Shown: positions 40,585 to 49,335, counted from the stretch's first letter. The stretch is 64,000 bases of DNA from Kitasatospora gansuensis (GCF_014203705.1 NZ_JACHJR010000001.1:5766001-5830000); one strand, 5' to 3'. Translations and numbers: made by a program. The notes: generated from the letters alone by a model not told the origin.

Positions 40585-40791
40585 TCAACTGGTGCTCCTT
40601 CTGGCGGTGGGTGTGGTGTCGGTCTGCTGGGCGGCCCAGAGCTCGACCCGGAGTTCGGAGGTGAACCGCTCGGGGTGCTGGTCCGGTCCGGGGGTGCGCA
40701 CCCAGTCGCTGTGTTGGTGGTCCCACGCGCCCCACATCGGTGGGGCCGCGCCGACCGGCGGCAGCTTGCGGGCCTCGTACTGGTCAGCCAT
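40585..40791 (-). CDS. Small hypothetical of the accessory cluster
   Basis: A 68-residue polar protein (MADQYEARKLPPVGAAPPMW; WDHQHSDWVRTPG). It overlaps the stop of the DUF7848-like gene by 8 bases, so it is cotranscribed. Unknown. Such tiny proteins accompany XRE-TPR regulators in many streptomycetes. Confidence 0.55.
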   Translation of the reverse strand: MADQYEARKLPPVGAAPPMWGAWDHQHSDWVRTPGPDQHPERFTSELRVELWAAQQTDTTPTARRSTS

Positions 40792-41089
40792 GGGCCGTAT
40801 CCGACAGCGGGACGATCGGCTCCGGGCCGGGCTCGATCTCGGGGAGCATCCGCCACGGCCGGGACAGCACGTGGCTGTAGCTACGGTGGTCCGGGTTCGT
40901 CTGGAGGTGCTGGAACGACCAGCCGCGGGCGGCCTCGAAGTCCTCGCCGGCGGCGGACTGCTGGCCGCAGAGGATGCCCTGCTCGTTCTCGCCGTTGCAC
41001 TGGAAGAGGTGCAGGGTGGGCGGGGCGTCCGGCTCGAGGTCGGGGGTGGCGGTCCAGTTCATGTGCCGGTACCGGCGGGTGAGGCCCAT
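40784..41089 (-). CDS. DUF7848-like small protein
   Basis: A 101-residue protein: DLEPDAPPTLHLFQCNGENEQG, a probable zinc site with C in FQCNGE and CGQQS, then FEAARGWSFQHLQTNPDHRSY and PWRMLPE. This matches the DUF7848 pattern found next to XRE-TPR regulators in streptomycetes. ATG at 41089. Possibly a small regulator; role not known. Confidence 0.68.
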   Translation of the reverse strand: MGLTRRYRHMNWTATPDLEPDAPPTLHLFQCNGENEQGILCGQQSAAGEDFEAARGWSFQHLQTNPDHRSYSHVLSRPWRMLPEIEPGPEPIVPLSDTAHG

Positions 41090-41118
41090 GGCTCGTCTCT
41101 CGTCTGGGTGGCGGGTCG

Positions 41119-41364
41119 TCAGGTGGAGGAGGCCAAGTGGAGCCGCAGCGGTCGGCGGCACGCGCAGGTGATGACCGGGCAGTCGCAGACCAGGGCCGGG
41201 GTGCCGGCCGTCTCGCGGATCCCGCCCGGACAGCCGTGGTGCGCGCCGGCCTGGCACTCGACGGATATGTACTGGCCGTCCCGGCGACAGTCGACGGTGA
41301 AAGCGACCCCGGGCAGCACGAACGGGCCAGTCGCGCGGTAGTCCGGAAGTGCCGCGGTGGTCAT
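41119..41364 (-). CDS. Cys-rich small protein
   Basis: An 81-residue protein with nine cysteines (CRRDGQYISVECQAGAHHGCPG; CDCPVITCACRR), probably binding zinc or having disulfides. ATG at 41364 overlaps the stop of the upstream 58-residue gene (ATGA). Unknown role. Confidence 0.6.
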   Translation of the reverse strand: MTTAALPDYRATGPFVLPGVAFTVDCRRDGQYISVECQAGAHHGCPGGIRETAGTPALVCDCPVITCACRRPLRLHLASST

Positions 41365-41537
41365 TTGCCGAACTCCAGGTCCGCAGTGCAGACCACGGTG
41401 ACGATCTGTTGGACCACGCCGGGTGAGTACGGCACTTCGACCGTCTGATCAGGGTGGAGCGGCGACGCCTGGGATCCGCAGTGCCTGCACGCGGTCCCGG
41501 CTGCCTGCTCGGGGGTGAGCTGTACCCGCTCGGTCAT
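41361..41537 (-). CDS. Micro-protein with CxxC pair
   Basis: A 58-residue protein: MTERVQLTPEQAAGTACRHC, then HPDQTVEVPYSPGVVQQIVT and a final Cys. Stop overlaps the next start (ATGA), marking translational coupling in the minus-strand mini-operon that diverges from the regulator at 41743. Proteins of this type are usual neighbours of that regulator class. Confidence 0.65.
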   Translation of the reverse strand: MTERVQLTPEQAAGTACRHCGSQASPLHPDQTVEVPYSPGVVQQIVTVVCTADLEFGK

Positions 41538-41742
41538 GATCGTCCCCCCACAGTGAGTAATCTTTTGGCCACCTGGTGTGTTGGATTCATCGTCGACCCC
41601 AGGATGGACGCCCTAAAGGCCGCATCGAGGACGCTTGGAGGACTCCTTGCGGACTGATCGGACGCATCATCGAGTCATGAGGCCCCTAACTGTCCGCTCG
41701 GCCAGTACGGTTGAGTGACCGTCAGTCTCACAGGAGGCCACC

Positions 41743-43020
41743 GTGACCCGACCCTCCGGAAACATCGCTCTCAAGGCAGCTCGCCAGGCCGCAGGGCTGA
41801 GCTCCCAACAGGCGTTCGCAGACGCGCTCAGCGCAGCCGCTCGCCAACTCGGCATGGGACACATCGTGGTGAGCACCCGTCAGATCCGACGCTGGGAGTC
41901 CGAGACGCCGCCCTGGCCGCAGGATGACTACCAGCGGCTCCTGACTCACGTACTTCACCTGCCCGTTGAGCAGCTCGGCTTCCGACCGCCGTGGGACCCA
42001 ACTCCCAAGTCAGTGCAGCCCCAGCCGTCGGCGATCCCACTGCCTCACGGTGGGTCCGCCCTGCGTGCGACCCTGCCCCGACCGACCCAGTCATCCCCGC
42101 AGCAGCCACCGACGATCGGCGCGGACTACGCCGTAGTCACCGAGGCACACCGGCGTCTGTACTGGAGTGTCGCCCCAGCGAACCTGGTGCAGGCTGTCAT
42201 CGAGCACGCCGCTCTCGGCACCACCCTCCTGGGCGAGACCAGCGGCGTGGCCCGCCGGGTGCTCGCCACCGCCCTCGCCGAGTCGCACCTCCTGGCCGGC
42301 CGCATCCAGTTCTTCGACCTTCGGCAGGCCGATCAGGCGGACACCATGTATCTCCGGGCTCTCCAGGCCGCAGGCGAAGCGGACGACGCGCTCCTCGGGA
42401 CGGCTATCCTCGCCCATATGGCGTTTATCCCGGGCTGGGCCGGGCGGCGGGATGAAGCGGTGGAACGGATGGTGGCTGCCCGGACCTACGCTCGTCGGGG
42501 GCCTGCTTCTGCGGAGTTGCTCGCGTGGCTGGACGCGGTGGAGGCGGAGTGCCTCACCCGCTGCGGTGACCAGCGCGGCGCGCTCGCCCTGCTTCGCCGG
42601 GCCGAGGACACCCTGGCGGTCGGCAGCGAGCACCTGTCCCCGGACTGGTTCACCTGGTTCAGCCCGGTCCGGCTCGCGGCGTTCAAGGGGAACACCGAGT
42701 TGGCGGCGGGGCACCTTCCGCAGGCTCACACCACTCTGCGCCGAGTTCTGGACGAACTGCCCGCGACGGACGGCAAGCAGCGCATCGTGGTGCTCGCCGA
42801 CCTCGCGGCCGTCGAGGCAGCGAGCGGGGACTATCTGACGGCCTGCGGGCTGGCCGAGCAGGCGCTCGACCAGCTCGCGGCGACCTGGTACGCCACCGGT
42901 ATGGACCGGGTCCGGGATGTCCGCCGGGCGCTGGCCCGGTGGCAGGACTCGGCAGAGGTGCGACGGTTGGACGACCGGCTCTACAGCTGGGGTGCGACGC
43001 TCAGTTCTCTGCAGCGTTGA
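41743..43020 (+). CDS. XRE regulator with TPR C-terminal domain
   Basis: A 425-residue protein. Residues about 5-75 form an atypical XRE HTH (ALKAARQAAGLSSQQAFADAL; STRQIRRWESETPPWPQDDYQRLL); after a Pro-rich linker residues about 130-420 are TPR-like helices. This is the common streptomycete helix-turn-helix/TPR architecture, often sensing a small peptide or ligand. It diverges from the mini-operon at 41537, which it probably controls. GTG start follows CAGGAGG. Confidence 0.82.
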   Translation: MTRPSGNIALKAARQAAGLSSQQAFADALSAAARQLGMGHIVVSTRQIRRWESETPPWPQDDYQRLLTHVLHLPVEQLGFRPPWDPTPKSVQPQPSAIPLPHGGSALRATLPRPTQSSPQQPPTIGADYAVVTEAHRRLYWSVAPANLVQAVIEHAALGTTLLGETSGVARRVLATALAESHLLAGRIQFFDLRQADQADTMYLRALQAAGEADDALLGTAILAHMAFIPGWAGRRDEAVERMVAARTYARRGPASAELLAWLDAVEAECLTRCGDQRGALALLRRAEDTLAVGSEHLSPDWFTWFSPVRLAAFKGNTELAAGHLPQAHTTLRRVLDELPATDGKQRIVVLADLAAVEAASGDYLTACGLAEQALDQLAATWYATGMDRVRDVRRALARWQDSAEVRRLDDRLYSWGATLSSLQR

Positions 43021-43663
43021 ACTTGGCGATCAGCTCGGGTAGTTCGGCGAGCGAGTCGATGCGGAACGTCGACCGGTCGGTGGCCGGGTCGTGCTGCTGG
43101 ATCCAGCCCCACGGTCCGCGCCGGATCAGCGCGGTGCGCATTCCGGCTTCGAGCGCGGGGAGCACGTCGTTGTCGAGGCGGTCGCCGACATAGAGGATCT
43201 CGTCCGGGGCGGCCGGGACGACCTCGGCGACCCGCTCGAAGAACAGCGGGTCCGGCTTGCTGGCGCCCCAGTCGTCCGAGGTACCGATCAGGTCGACGTC
43301 GCCGGTGAAGAGCTCGCGCAGCAGGCCGCCGGCGCGGACGGTCTGGTTGCCCGCGATGGCGAGCCACAGACCATCGGCGCGGAGCCGAGCGAACGCGGTG
43401 CGCACGTCGGGGTAGACGTCGTCCTCACCGAACCACTCCGGCTTGCCTGCGGCCGCGCGGGCCTCGCGCTGCTCGTAGAGATCGAAGCCGGGCTGGAAGA
43501 TCTGGAAGGTCTCGCGATAGTCGAGACCGCGCGCGATGGTCGCACCGAAGGCGGAGACGAAGGTGTGCCGCGGCACGCCGAGCCAGTCGGCCCAGGTGCC
43601 GTACTCGCGGGTCTCGTCCACGAGGCATTCGCCGACATCGAACACCACAGCTCTGATCGTCAT
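43001..43663 (-). CDS. HAD-superfamily hydrolase
   Basis: A 220-residue HAD hydrolase: motif I VVFDVGECLVDE (normally DxDxT/V; here D-V-G), AIAGNQT as motif II, ASKPDPLFF as motif III with Lys, and ILYVGDRLDNDV as motif IV. The motif I second Asp is replaced by Gly, as in some members. It converges with the regulator gene and overlaps its end by 20 bp. HAD genes lie beside these regulators in many streptomycetes. Confidence 0.85.
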   Translation of the reverse strand: MTIRAVVFDVGECLVDETREYGTWADWLGVPRHTFVSAFGATIARGLDYRETFQIFQPGFDLYEQREARAAAGKPEWFGEDDVYPDVRTAFARLRADGLWLAIAGNQTVRAGGLLRELFTGDVDLIGTSDDWGASKPDPLFFERVAEVVPAAPDEILYVGDRLDNDVLPALEAGMRTALIRRGPWGWIQQHDPATDRSTFRIDSLAELPELIAKFNAAEN

Positions 43664-43914
43664 GGCGGCAGCCTAGTAGGGGGAGGACGTCCTGCGGACG
43701 GCCGGCTTTGGTCAGCGTCTGCGAGAGGAACGCCGCTCATGGCTCCCCCTTTGTGGACGTCGTCGGCCGCTTGGCACCCAGCTGCGATACCTGCTCGGCC
43801 AAGCCCGGCGAGTGACTGTCAGTCAGAGTCGTGGGCATCGACCCGCACATCTGTTTCCGGCTCGCTCCGGAGGAGGGGGTGCGTACGCTGCTGCCCAGCG
43901 ACAGAAGGTGACCC

Positions 43915-44082
43915 ATGGATTGGATCAACCCGAAGTACGCCGGACTTGTGGCTGGCTACCGCGAGCCCCTGGACCCGGAGGCCGAGACGTTCGGCGCGCC
44001 GCAGCCCCAGCTCAATGCGCCGATCAGAGTCCAGCCTTCCCGGGCTTTCATCATGGTTCCGCTCGACACCTTGGAAGGCTGA
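43915..44082 (+). CDS. Micro-protein
   Basis: A 55-residue protein beginning MDWINPKYAGLVAGYREPLD and ending SRAFIMVPLDTLEG. The start is supported by AAGGTGA 3-9 bases before, and a perfect hairpin follows the stop. Short but protein-like composition; unknown role. Confidence 0.55.
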   Translation: MDWINPKYAGLVAGYREPLDPEAETFGAPQPQLNAPIRVQPSRAFIMVPLDTLEG

Positions 44083-44108
44083 CTCGCACACGCCGCGAGC
44101 AGCACGAA

Positions 44109-44142
44109 CTGCCCCCGCTGGGACGAAGTCGAGCGGGGGCAG
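44109..44142. terminator. Hairpin terminator
   Basis: CTGCCCCCGCT (44109-44119) and AGCGGGGGCAG (44132-44142), 11-bp perfect stem, 12-base loop, 27 bp after the micro-protein stop. Confidence 0.7.
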
Positions 44143-44280
44143 GCCTGCGGGGAGGCGTCGAGGACAGCAATAGCTGAGGACGACGATCGACGGCGGTGTC
44201 ATTGGTCAGACCAGGACAGCTTCGGCGCAGTGATCACACCAGCCACGCCGAGATCGTCAGACCTGGTGTCAGGAGGCCGT

Positions 44281-44715
44281 TCAGGGTTCGGGGATGAAGT
44301 CGGGATTGATCCCGATCGCCGCCACTCCGTGACGGACCTCGTCCACGAACTGGACAAGATCCGTCACGAGACGATCCCAGGCCATGGGTGAGGTCCAGGT
44401 ATCTGCGGCGAACACAGACCCGACCTGCCACCCTTGCTCGGACCTCGTGATGAGGACCGCCCCCGGCTCGTCGTACGTCATCGAGTCGAACGCGAAGTCT
44501 CCCCGCTCGCCGTCCGGGGTGCGGAGCCAGTCCATGAGTTCGCAGGCCAGCTCAGCTACGGGGAACAGCTTCTCCGCCCAGACCACTTGGCCTGTGTCGC
44601 TGATGGTCAGATCCGCCTCGATATCCAGAAGGAGCACATATACGGGCGCCGACTCCGGGGAGAGCCCCCGACGAGGCAGGTCCGCTGCGGCAAGGTTCCG
44701 AAAGACGAGCTCCAT
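44281..44715 (-). CDS. DUF7878-like hypothetical protein
   Basis: A 144-residue alpha/beta protein (MELVFRNLAAADLPRRGLSP start; VYVLLLDIEADLTISDTGQVVWAEK; ELMDWLR; PGAVLITRSEQGWQVGSVFA). Similar sequences occur widely in Streptomyces as proteins of unknown function. ATG at 44715 preceded by GGAGTGAG; earlier ATGs are possible. Confidence 0.65.
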   Translation of the reverse strand: MELVFRNLAAADLPRRGLSPESAPVYVLLLDIEADLTISDTGQVVWAEKLFPVAELACELMDWLRTPDGERGDFAFDSMTYDEPGAVLITRSEQGWQVGSVFAADTWTSPMAWDRLVTDLVQFVDEVRHGVAAIGINPDFIPEP

Positions 44716-44853
44716 CGCCGACTCACTCCGCATCAGACTGACCAGCCCTTGGACAGGGCGCCCAAATGCGGACAACTCTACCAACGCCCCTTGAGTAGGG
44801 ATGTGGGGAGCCGGGGTCGCGTTGGTTGGGGGCCGCGCTCCGGCTGCGCGCGC

Positions 44854-45477
44854 TCACGTTGCACCGTCGGTCGGTCCACGGGCCACAGCCATGGCCAGGA
44901 TCACCAGCGCCACCGGGGCCAGCCCCGCCGCCGAGGTGTGCCAGCGCAGCAGGGCGGCCACCAGCAGTGCCCCGGCGACCACGGCGGCGAGCCGGCCCGC
45001 TGCCCAGCGTTCTTCGGTGCCCAGCCCGAACTGACCGGCCAGGCCGGTGAGGGTGCCGGTGAAGTAGGTGGTCGGGGTGCCCCAGGTGCGGGCCTGCAGG
45101 CCCATCGCCAGGGCGTTGGTGACGAGTAGGGCCCACAGCAGGGTGCCGGAGCGGTCGGTGGCCAGCGCCCAGCAGGTCGCCGAGAGGGTCAGCAGCACGG
45201 CCTCCCCGGCGAGTACGGTCCGGCGAGGGAGGCGGTCGGCGATCAGGGCGGCGGTGGCCACCCCGGCGCAGTAGCCGGCCAGGGCGGCCAAGGCCCGGAT
45301 CGCCTGGGTGCCGTCGGACGTCGCGACGGACACCCCGATCAGCACCAGGTTGCCGGTCATCACGCCCGCGAAGACCTTGCCCAGGCAGAGGAAGGTGAAG
45401 GTGTCCACGGCCCCGGACGCGGCTGAGAGGACGAGCAGCGCCAACCGTTCCGCCTGCTGGGCGGCGGTCCCGGTCAT
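44854..45477 (-). CDS. YoaK/DUF1275 family membrane protein
   Basis: A 207-residue protein with about six hydrophobic segments and the family block SAASGAVDTFTFLCLGKVFAGVMTGNLVLIGVS. Later ALAMGLQARTWGTPTTYFTGTLTGL is also typical. YoaK/DUF1275 members are inner-membrane proteins of unknown transport role. Start MTGTAAQQ chosen; an in-frame ATG lies eight codons earlier. Confidence 0.88.
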   Translation of the reverse strand: MTGTAAQQAERLALLVLSAASGAVDTFTFLCLGKVFAGVMTGNLVLIGVSVATSDGTQAIRALAALAGYCAGVATAALIADRLPRRTVLAGEAVLLTLSATCWALATDRSGTLLWALLVTNALAMGLQARTWGTPTTYFTGTLTGLAGQFGLGTEERWAAGRLAAVVAGALLVAALLRWHTSAAGLAPVALVILAMAVARGPTDGAT

Positions 45478-45663
45478 CGGTCGACGTGCTCCCAGTCGCA
45501 CCGGGTGAGCTCGCCCGGTCCGCTCCCTTTCTCCTGCACGTCAGCCTCCCAGGCCGTCTGAGTCGTCGTCACTCCAGGAAAGCGAAGGCCTGTCACCCAG
45601 GGATCACGACTGGCGGACGGACCGGGCGCGCCCACCCGAACGGTCCCGTCCCCTGACCACTCG

Positions 45664-46461
45664 TCAGTCCTCCTTCACCGCCACCGCGAAGATCCGGCGG
45701 AACGGAAAGACCGTGCCGTGCGCCCCGGCCGGGTAGGCCTCGCGCAGCAGGGCGCCGTACTCGGCGAGGAAGGCGGCCCGTTCGGCAGGGTCGGTGAGCA
45801 GGGTGAGGACGGGCCGGAGCGCGGTGCCTTTGACCCACTCCAGGACGGGGTCCTCGCCCGTGAGCAGGGTGGAGTACGTGGTCTCCCAGACGTCGGCGGC
45901 GCAGCCGGCGTCGGCGAGGGCCTGGAGGTACTCGCCGGGCTCGTGGACGCCTGCGCGGGTGGCCCGGTCCCCGAGGGTGGTGCGCCAGCGGGGGCTGCGG
46001 CGGAGTTCGGCGAGCAGGGTGTGGCTGGGGGAGTCGAAGTTGCCGGGCACCTGAAAGGCGAGCACTCCGCCGCGCGGCAGGGCCGCGATCCAGCGCGGGA
46101 GCAGGCTCAGGTGGCCGCCGCCGTCGAGCTGGATCCACTGCAGGGCGGCGTTGGAGACGATCAGGTCGGGGGCGGCCGGTGCCGGGTCGTAGTCGCGGGC
46201 GTCGGCGAGCAGGTAGTCCGCGGTGGGCTCGCCCTCGGTGCGGGCGATGGCGAGCATCTCGGCGGAGTTGTCGATGCCGGTGATCCGCGCGGCGGGCCAG
46301 CGCGCGCGCAGTACCGCGGTGGAGTTGCCGGGGCCGCAGCCGATGTCGACGATCGTGGTGGCTAGCTCGTTCGGTACGCGGGCCAGCAGATCACGTAGCG
46401 GGCGGGTGCGTTCGTCGGCGAAGCGCAGGTACTGCTCGGGGTCCCAGACGGGTACGGACAT
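45664..46461 (-). CDS. tam: Trans-aconitate 2-methyltransferase
   Basis: A 265-residue SAM-dependent methyltransferase. N-terminus VWDPEQYLRFADERTRPLRDLLARV is the Tam signature; the SAM site is VDIGCGPGNSTAVLRARWP with an acidic loop GIDNS. Tam methylates trans-aconitate, which inhibits aconitase. Two TamR-type boxes lie in front of the gene, so it should be induced under citrate/aconitate or oxidative stress. Unlike in S. coelicolor, the divergent neighbour is not a MarR gene. ATG at 46461 chosen over an upstream ATG that would place the operators inside the gene. Confidence 0.9.
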   Translation of the reverse strand: MSVPVWDPEQYLRFADERTRPLRDLLARVPNELATTIVDIGCGPGNSTAVLRARWPAARITGIDNSAEMLAIARTEGEPTADYLLADARDYDPAPAAPDLIVSNAALQWIQLDGGGHLSLLPRWIAALPRGGVLAFQVPGNFDSPSHTLLAELRRSPRWRTTLGDRATRAGVHEPGEYLQALADAGCAADVWETTYSTLLTGEDPVLEWVKGTALRPVLTLLTDPAERAAFLAEYGALLREAYPAGAHGTVFPFRRIFAVAVKED

Positions 46462-46476
46462 CGTCGGCCTCACAAG

Positions 46477-46536
46477 TATCTCGACATCAAGATATCTACT
46501 CCCACCCTCGGCCCCAAATCTCTTGATGTCAAGATA
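46477..46536. promoter_or_regulatory. Two TamR/MarR-type operator boxes
   Basis: TATCTCGACATCAAGATA (46477-46494) and TCTCTTGATGTCAAGATA (46519-46536) are inverse copies sharing 16 of 18 bases; the core CTTGA-TG-TCAAG is palindromic. They lie 16 and 58 bp upstream of tam. TamR of S. coelicolor, a MarR-family regulator, controls tam through sites of this kind. Confidence 0.68.
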
Positions 46537-46650
46537 TTTCTTGTCACCCGATCGGCGTGAGATCGACACCCTCGGACCGCGGGCTCCGCACGGCGACCCG
46601 CTCCGGGCGGGACACCTGGCTAGGGTCGGGATCGATCAGGGCCAAGAGGA

Positions 46651-47064
46651 GTGGGTGACGCGGTGTCGGCTTTCCCGACCGAGGACATGGAACTGACCCG
46701 GCTGCTGGTCGTCACCGACGTCGGCCGGTCGCGCCAGTGGTACGAGCGGGTGCTCGGCGCGACGGTGGAGCGCGAGTACGGGAGCGCGTGCGTGCTGAGG
46801 CTGCTGGGCAGTTGGCTGTTGCTGGTCACCGGCGGTGGGCCGACCGAGGACAAGCCGACCGTGACGTTCGCGGCTCCGGACGATCCCGACCGGGTGAGCG
46901 CTGAGTTGATCTTCCGGGTGCCCGACTGCCGTGGGGCGTACGAGACTCTGCGTGCGCGGGGTGCGGAGTTCCTCACGCCTCCGGTGGACCGGGGGTACGA
47001 GGTGCGGGCGTTCTTCCGCGATCCGGACGGTCACCTCTTCGAGATCAGCGAGGTCCCGGGCTAG
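46651..47064 (+). CDS. VOC/glyoxalase-fold protein
   Basis: A 137-residue vicinal-oxygen-chelate protein with the two beta-alpha-beta3 halves: RLLVVTDVGRSRQWYERVLGA, then LIFRVPDCRGAYETLRARGAEF and AFFRDPDGHLFEISEV. The usual metal Glu/His positions cannot all be placed. It diverges from tam. Could be a small-molecule binding or resistance protein. GTG start. Confidence 0.82.
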   Translation: MGDAVSAFPTEDMELTRLLVVTDVGRSRQWYERVLGATVEREYGSACVLRLLGSWLLLVTGGGPTEDKPTVTFAAPDDPDRVSAELIFRVPDCRGAYETLRARGAEFLTPPVDRGYEVRAFFRDPDGHLFEISEVPG

Positions 47065-47113
47065 AGCAGCCCGGGAACGTTTGAAGTGGTCACCCGTGCG
47101 CCAGAGATGGGGG

Positions 47114-48040
47114 ATGACGGAACCTGCACTGCGCCTCTCCGACGAGGTCCGTGACGCGCTCGTGAGCCGCCGGACGCCCGTGGTCGCGCTGGAGTCGACG
47201 ATCATCGCGCACGGCCTCCCCAGGCCGCGGAACCTGCTGGTGGCAAGGGAGTTGGAGGAGATCGTCCGCGCGGCGGGCGCCGTCCCGGCGACCATCGCCG
47301 TACTGGACGGCGTGCCGCACATCGGGCTCGGCAAGAGCGAGTTGGAGCGGGTCGCGAACGATCCCGACCTGCGCAAGTTCGGCTTCCGGGATCTCCCGCC
47401 GGCCCTGGCGACCGGTGCGAGCGGGGCGACCACGGTGTCGGGGACGGCGTTCCTGGCCGCGCGGGCCGGGATCCGGGTCTTCGCCACCGGCGGGCTCGGC
47501 GGGGTGCACCGGGAGTGGGTGACCACCCAGGACGAGTCGGCCGACCTCGGGCTGCTCGCCCGGACCAGGATCACCGTGGTGTGTGCGGGGGTGAAGTCGA
47601 TCCTGGACGTGCCGGCCACCCTGGAGCGGCTGGAGACACTGGGGGTTGCGGTGCTCGGGTACCGGACGGCGGAGTTCCCGGGGTTCTACCTGTCGAGCTC
47701 GGGGCAGCCGGTGGACTGGACCGTACGGGACGCGTCCGAGGTCGCGGGTGTGATGCGGGCTCAGGACGCGCTCGGGGGACTCAACTCGGCGTTGGTGGTG
47801 GCCAATCCGGTACCGGAGGCCGAGCAGCTCGACCCCCGGCTGCACGACCGGGTGCTCGCCGAAGCGCTCGCGGCGGCCGACCGTGCGGGTGTCACCGGAC
47901 AGGCCACCACGCCCTTCCTGCTGGCCTACCTCACCGAGCACACCGAGGGCGCCTCGCTGGAGGCCAACTTGGCCGCCGTACGCGGCAACGTCCGGCTCGC
48001 CGCCGAGATCGCCGCCCGCTGGGTGGAGCCGGTGGAGTGA
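47114..48040 (+). CDS. psuG: Pseudouridine-5'-phosphate glycosidase
   Basis: A 308-residue PsuG. It has the family blocks VVALESTIIAHGLPRPRN (E27), LAARAGIRVFATGGLGGVHR, TTQDESADLG (acidic metal site) and VVCAGVKSILDVPATLE (K161, Schiff-base lysine), then SALVVANPVP. It splits pseudouridine-5'-phosphate into uracil and ribose-5-phosphate. The next gene overlaps by GTGA and supplies the kinase step. Confidence 0.94.
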   Translation: MTEPALRLSDEVRDALVSRRTPVVALESTIIAHGLPRPRNLLVARELEEIVRAAGAVPATIAVLDGVPHIGLGKSELERVANDPDLRKFGFRDLPPALATGASGATTVSGTAFLAARAGIRVFATGGLGGVHREWVTTQDESADLGLLARTRITVVCAGVKSILDVPATLERLETLGVAVLGYRTAEFPGFYLSSSGQPVDWTVRDASEVAGVMRAQDALGGLNSALVVANPVPEAEQLDPRLHDRVLAEALAAADRAGVTGQATTPFLLAYLTEHTEGASLEANLAAVRGNVRLAAEIAARWVEPVE

Positions 48041-48933
48041 CCGGCGCGCTGCTGGTGATCGGCGACGTCGTCACGGACGTCGTCGCGCTGCACGACCGGC
48101 CGCTCGCGCCGCACACCGACACCGCCGCCCGGATCGCTGTCCTGCCGGGCGGGTCGGCCGCCAACTCGGCTTCCTGGGCGGCGTATTCGGGCGCGGAGGC
48201 GCGGCTGCTGGCCCGGCTCGGAGCCGACTCGGCGGCCTGGCACCGGGCCGAACTGCTCGGCGTCGGAGTCCGCCCGCACCTGGTGGTCGACCCGGAGTTG
48301 TCGACGGCCGTGGTGATCTGCCTGGTGGATGCCGAGGCCGAGCGGACCTTCGTCACCGACAGCGGAGCCGCGGCCCGGCTCGGCCCGGCCGACTGGGATC
48401 CGGCGCTGCTCGACGGCGTCGCGCGTCTCCACCTCTCCGGGTACCTCTACTTCGCCGATCAGGGGCGGCAGTTGGCGGCACAGGCAGCCACGGCGGCCGA
48501 GGCGAGGGGCATACCGGTCAGCGTCGACCCGGCGTCCACGGGCTTCATCGAACGGCTCGGCCTCGCCCGTTTCCTGGCCTCGATCGACGGCACCGACCTG
48601 CTGCTGCCGAACCTGGCGGAGGCCCGGCTGCTGGCGGGGACGGACGATCCGGTGGCGGCGGCCGAGCGGCTCAGCGCGGTGCACGGCGAGGCCGTCGTGA
48701 AGCTCGGCCCGCAGGGTGCGCTGGCCGCCCGCGAAGGGAAGGTCGTGGCCAGGATCTCCGCCGTCCCGAGTACGGCGGTGGACAGCACCGGCGCCGGTGA
48801 CGCCTTCACCGGCGCCTTCCTGGCGGCCCGGCTCCGGGGCGCCGACCTCGCCGAGGCGACGGCCGCCGGCTGCGCGGCGGGGGCCGTGGCCGTCAGCCGT
48901 ACGGGCGGCAGGCCCCCATCCAGGCGAGCCTGA
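48037..48933 (+). CDS. psuK: Pseudouridine kinase (PfkB family)
   Basis: A 298-residue ribokinase-like protein. N-terminal LLVIGDVVTDVVA and GGSAANSASWAAYSGA form the substrate site; PNLAEARLL and STGAGDAFTGAFLAARL form the nucleotide/anion hole, with the catalytic Asp in AGDAF. Its GTG overlaps the psuG stop, so the two make one pathway: nucleoside phosphorylation, then C-C glycosidic cleavage. Name rests on the pairing with psuG. Confidence 0.9.
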   Translation: MTGALLVIGDVVTDVVALHDRPLAPHTDTAARIAVLPGGSAANSASWAAYSGAEARLLARLGADSAAWHRAELLGVGVRPHLVVDPELSTAVVICLVDAEAERTFVTDSGAAARLGPADWDPALLDGVARLHLSGYLYFADQGRQLAAQAATAAEARGIPVSVDPASTGFIERLGLARFLASIDGTDLLLPNLAEARLLAGTDDPVAAAERLSAVHGEAVVKLGPQGALAAREGKVVARISAVPSTAVDSTGAGDAFTGAFLAARLRGADLAEATAAGCAAGAVAVSRTGGRPPSRRA

Positions 48934-48940
48934 GCAGTCG

Positions 48941-49315
48941 TCAGGAGTGATCGGCCGCCGTTTCGCGTGCGAGGGTGGCGCCGCGCTGGTCGGTGAGCAG
49001 TGCGCGCTGAGTGAGGAGCTGTTCGATCCTGGCGTCCAGTTCGCCCAACTGGCCGTCCAGGATGTCGAGGGAACGCGAGCACGGCAGCACCCCGGGGGCG
49101 TCGTCCTGAGCACACGGGAGCAGGTCACGGATGGTGTCGGTGTTCATGCCTGTGGAGAGCAGCTCGCGGATCCGGGCCACGGTGGCTGGGGCGTCGGCGC
49201 CGTAGGTGCGGTAGCCGTTGGTGCCGCGCTCGGGGTGGAGCAGCCGTTGCTCCTCGTAGTAGCGCAGCAGTCGGGGGCTGACTCCGGTGCGGTGGGCCAG
49301 TTCGCCGATCAGCAC
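48941..49315 (-). CDS. MerR-family regulator
   Basis: A 124-residue MerR protein with an N-terminal winged helix (LIGELAHRTGVSPRLLRYYEEQRLLHPERG) and a C-terminal coiled dimer helix. Effector cysteines of metal sensors are not arranged as in MerR/CueR. It is divergent from the hydrolase at 49375 and should control it through the palindrome in the stretched promoter. Confidence 0.88.
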   Translation of the reverse strand: MLIGELAHRTGVSPRLLRYYEEQRLLHPERGTNGYRTYGADAPATVARIRELLSTGMNTDTIRDLLPCAQDDAPGVLPCSRSLDILDGQLGELDARIEQLLTQRALLTDQRGATLARETAADHS

Positions 49316-49335
49316 GGGCTTTTCTCCTTCTCGGG

